Assembly (NCBI GenBank): GCA_964059195.1
Contig: CAXKWD010000003.1
Coordinates: forward strand, 18,768,606 to 18,832,605
Source of the DNA: Ectobius pallidus
Taxonomy: Eukaryota > Arthropoda > Insecta > Blattodea > Ectobiidae
Length of the DNA: 64,000 bases
Reading direction: 5' to 3'
The notes below the pieces were generated by a model, which was not told the origin of the DNA, searched no databases, and saw only the letters and a list, made by a program, of their open reading frames with translations. How positions within the stretch are numbered: the stretch's first letter is position 1; each line of letters opens with the position of its first letter. Of the stretch, positions 31,450 to 42,972 are shown in pieces. A program made the position numbers and the translations under genes.

Positions 31450-31450
31450 A
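31170..31450 (+). repeat. Family F fragment and (AAT)n tract
   Basis: 'acaaaatggcagccacgttt' through 31395 matches one arm of family F. An (AAT)n microsatellite follows at 31409-31449. Confidence 0.55.
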
Positions 31451-31542
31451 ATTATATGTAAATGTTTTATATTAGCCTATTGTGAGGCACTTGGTGCATC
31501 CCGTGCCCTGTTACTACCCATATGTGATGTGGAGAAATGTAA

Positions 31543-31544
31543 TA

Positions 31545-31580
<36 letters not shown>

Positions 31581-32975
31581 TCTTTGTCGTTAGGCACAGA
31601 TATTGGCATTAACAGTGTCAAAAAAATCTGTAGAAACTACATTGTCTTAAATACATTAAAAGATGAAAATAAGTTAAAATACAATCTTCTGTGAACTAAG
31701 CTTTAGGAACTCACCAATACAATAAAAGGGATTCTTTTTCAGCCAGTTGTACACTTCTTTTGAAAATTTCTTTTTTGTATAGCTTCTAACTTGGGCGGGC
31801 AACTTGTTGTAGCATTTAGGTCCTAAATATAAATGAGAATTCAGTGTTTTACTTAACCTAAATTTAGATAGACTCAATTCATTGTTGAACCTTGTTTGAT
31901 ACACATGTACAGTCGGTCAAATAAAAAACGTCGGGACTCGTATGCTGTTGAAATTAAAGTTTTGACGCATTAGTTCACAAGTTTCCTATAAAAAACACAA
32001 AATACAGGTCATTTTCGGAACATATGAGGCCATGCGGCAGGAGGGAAAATATGAACAAGGAGGGAAAAATGAACAACGCGGAAAGCGCAACACACGATAT
32101 TCAACTTAATGCATTGTCATAATTCATTTTGCTTTGTGTCATCGCCACATACAAATGCTAACGTGAGAGAAAGTGTAGTTAGGGCTGTAATTGACCTGCA
32201 TTTTTCGGTCTCGGAAGCAGCGAGAAGGTTCCATATTTATGAAAAGCAGCTCAGAGGTGGGAACTTTACTATAATGCGACCGGAAGTTTTCATAGCAAAC
32301 GTTGATCTGGCCGGACGCGTATTTCGATGCTAAGATTGGTTGCAGATGCTGAGCGTAAGTTATTGATTTTGCACTACAAGTACCGGTATTATAAAATAGA
32401 ATCTTAAAAAAATGCTCCTTGAATAAACATATTCCTCGCGAATCTATTAATTATTAATATTATAAAAATTTGCAACCAAGAATATGGCGGATTTGAGGCA
32501 TATAGCCACAGCCTTCTATACATGTTTGTTTTGGAACAAAACTGACTGAATAATCGAGAAAATACATGGATAGACAAGAGGCGTGTGTGAACCTAACCTT
32601 AAGTCTTCCTGTACATGCGCATATGCTCGTTCGTGATACTTAATCAGATACCGCCCGACGTGTTTTATTTGACCGACTGTACGTCCTTTCTAAAGTTATA
32701 GTTATCTATATTATTATGTACATGAACTAGAAGATCTAATAAATACATATTTACAACAGTTAAAATTTCTAATACAATAAATATTGGTTTACAATGTTCC
32801 CGAATATCACACCTCTTGATTACCCTAAGAATTCTCTTTTGCAACAGCAGGATGTCATTAGTCTTGTTAGAACCTCCCCAAATTATAATCCCATATCTCA
32901 AAATAGAGTGAAAAAACGTAAAATAAACACGTCTCAAATAAGACGTCGGTATACAGTTATTTAACTGTCTCATTA
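31543..32975 (-). pseudogene. LINE family A C-terminus, split by a Tc1-type MITE
   Basis: On the minus strand, 32682-32975 reads YFTFFHSILRYGIIIWGGS, LLQKRILRVIKRCDIREHC and so on. Bases 31674-31907 continue with YQTRFNNELSLSKFRLSKTL and LYLGPKCYNKLPAQ. The two halves are in one frame once the MITE and one TA are set aside. The 3' UTR matches that of the 20296 LINE ('acagtgtcaa' block) and ends in an (ATT)n tail (31543-31581). The RT core is missing. Confidence 0.85.
31910..32679 (+). mobile_element. Tc1/mariner-type MITE, copy 3
   Basis: The 770-bp copy has TA at 31908-31909 and 32680-32681. The helix-turn-helix remnant frame is 32109-32333. A 2-base change in the linker region shifts the frame relative to copies 1 and 4. 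It sits inside LINE A coding sequence. Confidence 0.9.
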
Positions 32976-33254
32976 AAAAACTGACCTAAGAACATTTTAA
33001 CACCAGTATAGATTTTAACATGTAAATGTGAGAAAGTTTGTACTACTTGTTTTGCGGCATTTATTTAATACGTGTAAGAGGGTGTGTGTGTCGTGCTGGT
33101 CGTCCATTTGTTCCTTTGCTTAACGCACTCGAGTGCTATGAGATAGGGTGTGAAGGGAAACTCCTTTAAATTGCCAATCCATTTTGTTTTTGTCTAGTTA
33201 TGTATCCGCTGTTTATCATTCAGTGAAATATTTATGGTTATGATTGTTGTGAAG
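32976..33254. other. Short spacer, no gene seen
   Basis: Apart from a GTGTGTGTG run near 33082 I see nothing here. Confidence 0.4.
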
Positions 33255-33256
33255 TA

Positions 33257-34025
33257 CAGTCGGTCAAATAAAAAACGTCGGGACTCGTATGCAGTTAAAA
33301 TTAAAGTTTTCACGCATTAGTTCACAAGTTTAATATAAAAACATTAAATACAGGCCATTCTCGGAACATATGAGGCCATGCGACAGGAGGAAAAAAATGA
33401 AGAACTAAGGGAAAAAATTGAACAACGCCAAAACCGCAACACACGATATTCGACTTAATGTATTGTCATAATTCATTTTGCTTTGTGTCATCGCCACATA
33501 CAAATGCTAAAGTGAGAGAAAGTGTAGTTAGGGCTGTAATTGACCTGCATTTTTCGGCCTCTGAAGCAGCGAGAACGTTCCATATTTATGAAAGAGCAGC
33601 TCGGATGTGGGAACTTCACTATAATGCGACCGGAAGTTTTCACAGGGATCTGGCCGGCCGCGTATTTCGATGCTAGATGGTTGCAAAAGTTGAACGTAAG
33701 TTATTGATTTTGCACTACAAATACCGGTGTTATAAAATAAAATCTTTAAAAAATGCTCCTTGAATAATCATATTCCTTGCGAATTTATCAATAAAATTAT
33801 TAATATTATAAGAATTTGCAACCAAGAATATGGCGGATTTGAGGCATATAGCCACAGCCTTCTATACATGTTTGTTTTGGAACAAAACTGACTAAATAAT
33901 CAAGAAAATACATGGATAGACAAGAGGCGTGTGTGAACCTAACCTTAAGTCTTCCTGTACATGCGCATATGCTCGTTCGGGATACTTAATCAAATACCGT
34001 CCGACGTTTTTTATTTGACCGACTG
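33257..34025 (+). mobile_element. Tc1/mariner-type MITE, copy 4
   Basis: The 769-bp copy has TA at 33255-33256 and 34026-34027. The frame 33458-33676 keeps VRESVVRAVIDLHFSASEAA and YNATGSFHR but lacks a few codons before GRVFRC. It lies only 577 bp from copy 3, in the same orientation. Confidence 0.88.
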
Positions 34026-34104
34026 TACGTTTTGCCTTCTCCTCCTCCCTCTTCTTCTGTTTTTTGGTTAAGTATATATATATTTTTTTTTAAATTAATT
34101 TTTA

Positions 34105-36282
34105 CTTCCTCTGCTTGTACCATAGATACTACTGTATATTTAGAGGAAGTATTTTTTCGACCTCCAAAATCGAAGTTTAGTTTTTAACATAAATACACGT
34201 TTTGAGGTTCCCATAAATCCAAGAATACTATTTTCGGAAACATGTGCGTAGGTGTATGTCCGTGTCTGTGTGTCTGTCTGTGTGTCCGAGCGTGAATGTG
34301 TCTGTGAACAGCCTAGCTACAGAACGGAAAATAGTATGTGAACAAAATTCTGTATTTGGATCAGGTACCTTTTGAGGATGTGACACATAGATTGTCGACA
34401 GTAATTTTCTCTTATTTTTAAGGGGACTTCACATGAAAAATTTTTCGTTTTCCGCGATTTTCTAGAAAACGGCTCTACCGATTTTCTTTAAATTTTGCAT
34501 ATGGGTTGCTTATATCAAGGGCTAAAACTTCTATTTAAAACATTTCGAAAAAATCTCTGAAGGGTAGTTAAAAGCCATTCACTCTGAATACGCGCTCTTT
34601 GCAATACGGTGTCTTGTAACGAAAAATCGTGCAAAAACAAAATTTTATATTTGAGTTAGGTACCTTCTGGGGATGTGACACGAAGATTGGCGACGCCTTT
34701 CTCTTATTTTTAAGGGGACTTTACATGAAGAATTTTTCGTTTACGCGATTTTCTTGAAAACGCCTCTACCGATTTTCTTTAAATTATGCACATGGGTTGC
34801 TTATACTAGGAACTAAAACTTTTATTTCAAACATTTTTTCTAAAAATTTTTCTGAAGGGTAGTTACAAGCCACCCACTCTAAATACGTGCTTTTTGCAAT
34901 GTGGCCTTGTGTTCTAATCAGAATGTGAAGTGAGAAAAATGTATTAGCCATGCTTAAAGTAAAAAAAAACATTACTAGAGTATATCAATCAGATTTTATT
35001 TGTGTTATTTATTTATTTAATTATTTATTTAACCTGGCTGAGTTAAGGCCATAAGGCCTTCTCTACCACTCAGCCAGGGCAAAAACATGAAATGCATAAT
35101 AATAATAATAATAATAAATGAAAACAAGAAATGATATACCTGAATACAAGAAACGTACATTAAATACAAAGACAAAAATTCAAACATAAGAAACTTGATT
35201 ATTATATAATACAAATTACTAAAATAAAGAAATGAAAAAAAAAGACGAAACACTAAACAAATACATTCTTAGTTATTAAAAATATAATGAAAATTTTCAA
35301 AAAAATTATTGTACTAATTATGTGTCCTTCGGGGATGCTATGTGATGTGGTAACAACATTCTCTACTGACATGCCATGTTTTTATTGATGCTGCATAGGC
35401 ATTGCCAACATGTAGACAAATCCTAATCATGGCCTCTAGATTATAGAAATACATTTTTATTAAGGTCATTTTTTGTATTTAATGCAATTTTATATTTTTA
35501 GGGCATTTATTTCAATTTTAGGTCATTATTTGTCATTTTCATGTCATTTGCTTAGTTATTTAGTCATTTTCATGCATTTACATTGAGTGTATTAGCTTTT
35601 TTCCGTCGCTAGCGGTGCTGTCTTTGAAATGTTGTTTGTTCAATGCAAGAAGGAAAAATTCGGCGTTAAAGTGTTGTCACATCTCAGTCGGAAGTGAGAA
35701 TCAAAGAAACTCCAAAATTTTGTATTATATTACTTTTGTTATTAGATTGACTTGGCACCAGAGTCTGCCACCTGCTTGGATTTGAGAGTGCAAACTACTG
35801 TTTACCTTCAATAAACAACAATATAATCCGGCAGACCGCAAAAGGAAATGCCTCAGTGTGACTCGACAGTGCCTCAGTGCCAGTATAAATTTCCGTGAGA
35901 AAAGAACATCCATACCATTACAGTTATTTACAGTTTTTACTATTATGTAGAAATTAGTATAAAACTTTGTGTGTACAATAATATTTTTTAATAAATAAAG
36001 TATCAATTTTAGGTCATTTTTTATAATTATTAAGTAATTTATTTAAAATTTAGGGCCATTTTAGTAGGTCATTTTTCAAACAATTTTAGGTCATCAGAAT
36101 CCGGGTCCTGGTTATTACAAAATATAATGAAAATTAAAAAAAATACTAATTATGTGTCCTTCGGGGATGCGATGTGATGTGGTAACTACATTCTCTACAT
36201 TTTTAGAACTAATTTACATGAAGAAAATGTACGTAATAATTATAGTATACTAAGAGGCTAACCTTTATTTGGACAGAGGAAG
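34105..36282. mobile_element. Family T element with nested hAT-like MITE
   Basis: The ends CTTCCTCTGCTTGTACCATAG and GGACAGAGGAAG are inverted and flanked by TTA (34102-34104, 36283-36285). A short complete relative is at 62590-63403 and a partial one at 58690-59035. The blocks 'gaagggtagttacaagccac' and 'cctaccactcagcc'-like recur at 29100 and 28900 in the left arm. Inside it lies the hAT-like MITE 35366-36110. I see no transposase frame, and the class is unknown. Confidence 0.65.
35366..36110. mobile_element. hAT-like MITE shared by both arms (right copy)
   Basis: The right end 'gaatccgggtcctg' is followed by GTTATTAC (36111-36118), the reverse complement of the left-arm target duplication GTAATAAC. 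The other end has lost its terminal ~17 bp. Same insertion event as 27251-27952. Confidence 0.82.
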
Positions 36283-36689
36283 TTATGTTTCACATCACAT
36301 TTTTGTTAGTAACGACAAGTGGTCGAATATCTGCGTATCAGAGGATGAAACTCTCTCTAGGTCGTGTGCACTTGAAACGTGTTAACTGTGTTGCTCGTCG
36401 GAAGGGGCGTGTTTCTTATCAGGGAAAGTGGCAGTGCACGAGGTAAGTAATAAGGTGGGGTTCTTTGTGTCAAGAGCCTGTGAATGACCCGCCTAAGACA
36501 TGGCATGACCCCACAAACTTCATATTACTCATGCCTTGGCCTGCACTGAACACCAGCAATCTGTACTCTGGCATTAGATGATTGTAATTTAAAGACTCCT
36601 GATAAGGAATTGAGTAAGTTATAGTGTTATTAGACTAACATTTAAAGCAAGTGTTTTTTTTTTTGTAATTACCACAGTACTTATTAAGT

Positions 36690-37490
36690 GCCAGAATGGT
36701 ACTAGGAATGTATGAGATTTGTGGGGACGGGAGAATGTCTGTCTGTCTGTCTGTCCATGTGTCTGCACTCGCGATAACTCAAATACACTTTATCGGATTT
36801 TCTTGAAACTTAGTATACGCTTTTATAATGTCCATGGGAAGAAGCCTATTGATATTGGACCAAGTCGGTTGACCGGTACCGGAGTAATGCCCAATTTAGT
36901 GCCTATTTTATGCTAATATGTTAGAAAGAATTCATCAAATGCAAATCAATTCTCATACATTTTTGTCATTTTGTTTATACTTACTTATTAAGCTATCATT
37001 GGAGTAACGAATTTACTATACAAACTGGGTTTTGTTTACAAGAAGCCGAAAGCTTGTGCAGATATTTTAGGACAGGTGCTAGTTACAGAAATATTCATTC
37101 TTCCTATAATAACCTAATTTATAGGTACTGAAGAAAATTAAGAAAAAGAAAAGATAAAATGTTGTGTACACAGCGATAAGAAAACATATTGTTGATTATC
37201 AAAAAGCCAATAAGCTTGCTACTACATTATGTTTTACCACAAAAAGAACTAGCTCCCCCTCTAATTGAAAATGCAGTGTTCGTATACGACTGGATGTTGC
37301 AATACAGTTAGATTTGACAAATAACACCACCCACATATTTTTATCAAACCAGACGTTTGATCTTCCGTAAGCCCTGCTTAATGAATCGATCTGGAGCTTA
37401 ACTTGGAAGTCGATTACAAAAATAACATATTTTGTGCATATCATAATTGCAATTATCGCTTATTAAACAAGAACATTCTGGCACTTTTTC
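36690..37490. mobile_element. Family S element, right-arm copy
   Basis: 'agtgccagaatggtac' at about 36690 and 'cattctggcactttt' at about 37480 are the inverted ends. It is the mirror of 25409-25924, with about 280 bp extra. A (GTCT)n tract lies at about 36737-36755. Confidence 0.7.
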
Positions 37491-37634
37491 TGGTAGAGCG
37501 GAAGAGAAGGCCAAATGGCCTTGGCTCTGTTAGAATAAATAAAAAGAATAAAAAAAGTATTAATAATTTATTATAATACTGAACACGGTATATTTTGTAG
37601 CCTATTATAATGCATTATACTAAGAGGTAACATT

Positions 37635-37640
37635 TTTATT
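37635..37640 (-). promoter_or_regulatory. Possible polyadenylation signal, IR copy 2 (displaced)
   Basis: AATAAA on the minus strand is the counterpart of 25255-25260. A 1.7 kb insertion now separates it from the stop codon of copy 2. Confidence 0.35.
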
Positions 37641-37880
37641 TGACTATTCCATTAATGCGTCGCGTGTATGATACAGACCAATAACATTTAGCAATTCCTA
37701 CGTGTGGCGTCCAATGAACTGTTCAAGTAATAGAATCAAGGAAGGATCTCCTTTTATCCTTAGGTCTGGAAATTAACAAACAAAAGTACAGCTAATGTTG
37801 TCGAAAAAACGATAGCAAAGAACATTAACGCTTCTTTCTTTCTTAACCGGTGATTCAATGGATCTCGTCACAAAAGCAGA

Positions 37881-39585
37881 ACCGAAGTGTTGAGAGTGAT
37901 TTTCTAAAGTATTTGGACTAGGAACTTGAAATTTTTCACACTTAATTAAAACATAAACAGATGTTCTAAATTTCAAATTTCATTTTGATATCTCAATTTG
38001 ATTTTGAGATATCATTAAATTAATTGATTTTTTTAAATCAAAATTGAAATCTATCTCCTCCGACAGATATTAAAAACTGGATGTGAATTTTTTATGTGAG
38101 ATTCTTTGATGCTTGCTTAACAGATTCAATGACTCAGTTTTTTTATATTGATTATACTTTTTGTTAAAAAAAATATTTTACCCACAGAAATAAAAAGTTG
38201 ATAAAAAATTGATTTATTTCTATGTAAAATGTTGATTTAAAAAAAACTAAGACCCATAACAAAAATCTGATTCGGTACTTTATTACACACCTCACAAAGT
38301 ACACTGTGAAAACATTTCATAGCTGCATCTATATTTTTATAGGAGAATATAGATTTTGAATGTGGCAAATTTACAAGAAAATTGAAACTGAGAAAACAAG
38401 CAATTAAAATCTACAGGCACTCAGAGTAAAAAATAATCATCTTCTGTACCTATAAATATACCTGTATAATTACAGTGTACTATCACTAAATATGAATGGA
38501 GCCCTACACAACACTTACATTATACTAGCTTAAAAGACCCGGCGTCGCCCGGGTTTTGTATTTTGTAATTGGAAATTAACTTATGAAGGATTTTCAATTT
38601 TCAATTCTAGGTCCTAATATAGGATTTTATAATTTGAAATAGGAAGAACGACTTATTACACTCAAACTATTCCCTCAGAAAACGCTTGATATAGTTTTTT
38701 ATGGCTCATAGAGGATCTAGAATTTTGCATCCCATCGCTTGTACAGTGCACAGCAAGTCTGGTAGAGGTTTAAATAAGAAGAAACAGAAATTCCTGTAAC
38801 ATAAAATTGTAATATCGAGGCGGGAAATTTCCCACTCATATATTACCATAAAACCGTTTTGGGGATGAAATTAAACAGAAAGCATTATCACTTTCATACT
38901 TTTCTCTCCAAAAACCTGCGATATAATATAATAATATACACATTACCATACCCCGTTTTGTTTTCTCTATGTCCAGGGTAGAGAAAGTTATGTGATTCCA
39001 TTATTTTAGTGGATTTCATTCTGTAATATTTATTTATAACATGAATTATTTTGATAACTTCTCTTATTTGTCAAAAGTGCATTTCATTTGTTTTTCCAAG
39101 CCCATCTGATACCATTTGGCAACAATATAGTCTGTGATTTGGAATTGATAATTCTCTGTAAAAAAGGGAATAAGTATTTTCAAAAACATTTAATTTTTGG
39201 CATTTAGAATCAGAATTTTTCAAAATCCTTTCTTAGTGAGCATCTACATTATGAAACGAAGGTACTATCAAAATTCCAAGACTCTACCTGTTATAGTTTA
39301 GGCTGTACGTTGATTCCTGTCAGTCAGGACAAAGCCTTTTATATATATAGAGATATTTTACACCTAAATACACTATAGGCTAATTAATACGACTAGGTAA
39401 CAAAGGATAGTACGAGTATTATGTGAAGTACTTTAGAAATGGCGTCAGAAACACCTGTTCCACGCGCTCAAATAGCATAAAATTTTGCACAGATGTACTT
39501 TAGAGTATGTTTGATTTTTTTACACTAAAATAAAAAAAATAGCATTTTTTGACCAAAAAAGCAAAATCAACACTTCTGTCCTCCC
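37881..39585. mobile_element. Insertion abutting the IR copy 2 stop codon
   Basis: The ends GAAGTGTTGA and TCAACACTTC (with further partial pairing) bracket a 1.7 kb block absent from the left arm. Its right edge lies at the TAA stop of IR copy 2. It contains a complete-looking family P copy (38524-39355). No transposase frame is visible. Confidence 0.65.
38524..39355 (+). repeat. Family P repeat, most complete copy
   Basis: It starts 'actagcttaaaagacccggc' and ends 'caaagccttttatatatata', an ending style common in short non-LTR or SINE-like insect repeats. It is the reference for the other P copies. Its open frames are short. Confidence 0.65.
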
Positions 39586-41514
39586 TTAAATGCTGTTTGG
39601 CTTGAAAGTTCTATACTTCGCAGCTGCGCATTCAAATATGAAAACAGTGACACCACATCCAAGTCCAATGAGCAAGCAAGAGAAGGATGACTGTAAATGC
39701 AAAAGTGTAAATTTCTCATAATCTGCAGGAATAAAGTTTCGTAAGCCTTTTCCTTGTTGAATGACAGTCCCGTAAACAATATCATGTACAAGCATCCTTG
39801 GTATTCCGGCTGTGACCATCCGTGAGACCATTTCATTAGTTCGTTGCACAAGTTGATGAGGTCTTGGAAATAGACCATAATAAGCGGTTGAATGTGCTTG
39901 AAGGACAACTTTATGGTACTCTCGAATTGGTTTGTTCCCACATAATCGTTTTTGATTGAACGATAATAATTCCTCCGCTGTAAAGAGAACAGTTTTCGGC
40001 GTGTCAACAAAAAACAGGAACGCATCTTTGCTATAACGGAACTCGTACGTTCTGATCCTATGATGTATTATATCAGGTGTAATTTCCATATCTGCAATGA
40101 TTTTCAAACGGTGTTGAAAAATGTCTTCTACGCTGTCTATTTGGTATCCATTCCACTCTTTTACAAAGAAACTTGTGACGTAACATTGAAAGACGGTGTT
40201 GATGCAGAGTGAATAAATGATCCAAGAGGAGAAAAATAATCTTATGCAGTTACTTCGGGGCATTTCGTTTACACCCGCACCTAGAATGCTTGCCCACAGA
40301 TTAATCAAGCATTGGGATATATTTGAGAATCCAGGTGTTTCCTTGATATGTTTGGAATTTGCGAGGATTGAATGTAAGATTCCTGTGATAATTAAAGAAA
40401 GAAACATGTATATCCAAATTTGTGGATCGAATACCGTATAAAACCACGCTGATTTGTGATGCGTACTGGCTTTAGGGACGAAGTATGCATACTCATAGTA
40501 ATGGTATGGAGTTATGTATCGTAATGTACTAATTACATGGAGGTACATGCGAAATTCTCCTACGTCTTTACATGTTTCATCTTCTTTCGTCAGTACTTCA
40601 TCTAAGTGTCTTACAAGTTTTCGACCTACTGCTTGGTTTATCACTACATGCCCCTCAAGGTTCTCTTCTTCGGCCATAAACCCAGTGTCGTGAGTAATCT
40701 TGCAACATTTGAGGTATTTTGGAACTCTGTTCCTGTACAAATCAACGTTCTATAGAAATGTACCTCCTTCTTCAGTGTCCATCCATATATCCTCTACAAT
40801 ATGGTTCTTGACATCGTCGCAGAAGCCTGAAGAATAGTCATCAAGAACAAAAGATAATACGGTGACTTGGGCCGAATAGTGTTCCCAGACTAGAATTATG
40901 ACGTCCTTCACTCCCATATTGTAGGTTTCTACCAAAACGGCTTCAACTACGTTATATTTGCATTGAATAAGCGCAAACAACATAATTGAAAATCTCAAAC
41001 CTGGAATATAACCTAACGTCTCCCTTAAATAATTAAGGATGTTCACATTTTTACCGCAGTTTAGGATGATGACATAATTAACGTAAATGATGGGTTCCAG
41101 AAAATGTTTTATAGACAATTGTAATGGGGGCATAATTACTGGCCAAATCTCTAATTTATGAATACTTTCCAATATCGTATTGTCGATATAATTGCTTATA
41201 TAGCGTACCGGTACTTCTTCCGTCATTTCCTCTCTTGAAGTCTCATCTGGTACTCTACTGTTGTTAAAATAGCTAACTTCCTTAGGCTTCTCCAAACAGG
41301 TACTACCGACTTTGACGGTAAAGAAATCTGTTTTGACAGTGTATGTGTACCCTCCCTCTTGTTGGATTACTGTTCTCAGTAGCAGATAGTTGACAGGATG
41401 CCCAGGTTCGAATATTTTCTTGCTAATGACATTAATGCATTTCGCAAGGACATATTCATTTCGATCGATTTTGAAGGTTGAGGAAGCAGTGATGAAAATC
41501 ATCATAAACAGCAC
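39586..41514 (-). pseudogene. Divergent ionotropic receptor, copy 2 (one nonsense codon)
   Basis: This is a full-length inverted paralogue of the 23089 gene. It has the same TM1, pore loop, TM2, second lobe and TM3, and the same splice-acceptor context. By hand count about 44 of 640 residues differ (about 93% identity), plus a two-residue insertion (PV near residue 102). The C-terminal half is clearly more conserved (about 17 changes after residue 255, 9 of them after TM1) than the N-terminal part (about 27). The only break is at 40750-40752, where an AAG codon of copy 1 is TAG here. This gives a 254-codon piece and a 384-codon open remainder in the same frame. No frameshift is present. An insertion starts right after the normal stop (39585). 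It may be a young pseudogene, or a receptor read through the stop, as reported for Drosophila sechellia Ir75a; the sequence alone cannot decide. Confidence 0.88.
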
Positions 41515-41522
41515 CTGGAAGA

Positions 41523-41980
41523 AGAGATAGAAATTTCATATACATTTTTTACATATACATAAATCTTAAACATTTTAAGAGGAAAATAAAAAATATATTA
41601 TATAATATTAATATCACAATTTTAATTTTGTTTGGTCTTTCAATGTTTTCAATCCAATTTATTATATTTTTTGTTGTTGTAAATGCTATTTTAAACCACT
41701 GAAAAATTTTTTTATATACATTGTACTCATAAGTTTAGAATTTTTCGTTTGTAGTATACTGTGTACGGATATGTAATTAAATTTATATTGATCTACTGTA
41801 CCCCTAAACACGAGCTTTGCTCATATTGGGGTATGTTTGGTTTTATTTGTTTTTACTTGTATTAAATGTGTAATAATAATAATGTAAGTAAGTAATGTTA
41901 ATAAAAATGTTTAATAATAATTATAATAATAATAATTTGGAACTTAAACTGTTTTTTTGCGTTTTTATCTTTGTTTAAAC
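41523..41980. other. Probable intron side of IR copy 2; LINE UTR scrap
   Basis: Only about 25 bp upstream of the splice acceptor resemble the left arm. Near 41810-41860 is 'cccctaaacacgagctttgc', a LINE D 3' UTR scrap. I found no candidate first exon. Confidence 0.4.
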
Positions 41981-42162
41981 AATCGGCATGCTATGTTTAG
42001 TACAAACAAGGTGATATTTTTGGACCTTTGCATTTATTTATTTATCTAGAAACAAAACCTTATCAAGCATTACAAAATCTTTCATTCGTGTTTTCTTTGA
42101 AATCCCTCAGATGAGCAAATTGCGTGGGGCTTCAGTTATCTTATCCCTTTAATATAAAGTCA

Positions 42163-42277
42163 CATGACTGACTGACTGACTGACTGACTCATTCACTCAC
42201 TCACTCACTCACTCACTTACTCTCTCACTCACTTACTCTCTCACTCACTCACTCACTCACTCACTCACTCACTCACT
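42163..42277 (+). repeat. (CACT)n / (GACT)n microsatellite
   Basis: Tandem 4-base units (GACT then CACT) form the counterpart of the shorter GTGA tract at 19327-19376. Confidence 0.85.
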
Positions 42278-42479
42278 CATTGACATTAATATTTGCCCAC
42301 TTCCAGATGAGCTAGAAACTTGAAATTTGGTACACATATAGCTTCTAGGCTGTAAATCACAGAAAATTTCCGAAAAGTATATATTTTTAATATTAGCCTT
42401 AAAACCCCCCGAAAAAGCACTAGATTTCGATGGCAACGGTGTTATCAAACAGTGTTCACGCAGGGCTTTGAAAGTTTAG

Positions 42480-42665
42480 ACACAATTATTTCCGTAAACC
42501 TAACGGGGTGGTCGAGATAGAAACGTCTTGGACTCGCATTCGGGAGTCCAAATCCCAGTTGACATGAGTTTTTTTATGGTTTCTCCAATTGTATATTTAC
42601 ACACCATGAATCATCCTCGCTATTTCATTCTTTAATATCAGTTGAAATTTACTTCATAAAATACG
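42480..42665 (+). repeat. tRNA-derived SINE, partial
   Basis: 'gtggtcgagatagaaacgtc' resembles an A box and 'gtccaaatcccag' a decayed B box. The tail 'accatgaatcatcctcgcta' recurs in the SINEs at 52884 and 57190. It is the mirror of 18920-19110. Confidence 0.6.
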
Positions 42666-42972
42666 CCATTATTGTTTACCACTTCCAGATGAGCTAGAAA
42701 CCTGAGATTTGGCAGACTGTACTTTTTAGCTTGTAACCGACGGATAAATTCCAGAAAGTTCAATTTTTTATTTTTTTATCCCGAAGAAGTCCTAAAGACT
42801 CACCGCACACTTTTAGGTTTTTTTAATGGCTACACGGCAACAGGCTAAAAGGCAGTATAAAGACAGCGACTTTCCCAAGAACTTCGCTGGGGGTTTGGGG
42901 GCTGAGCCACAACGAGCGAAGCGAGTTTATTTATAAGAATATTCCACTTACGGCGTGTTTGTTATTGATTAA

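Noticed and set aside
31482..31694. Asparagine-rich short protein
   Set aside because: The asparagine run is an (AAT)n LINE tail; the rest is LINE 3' UTR.
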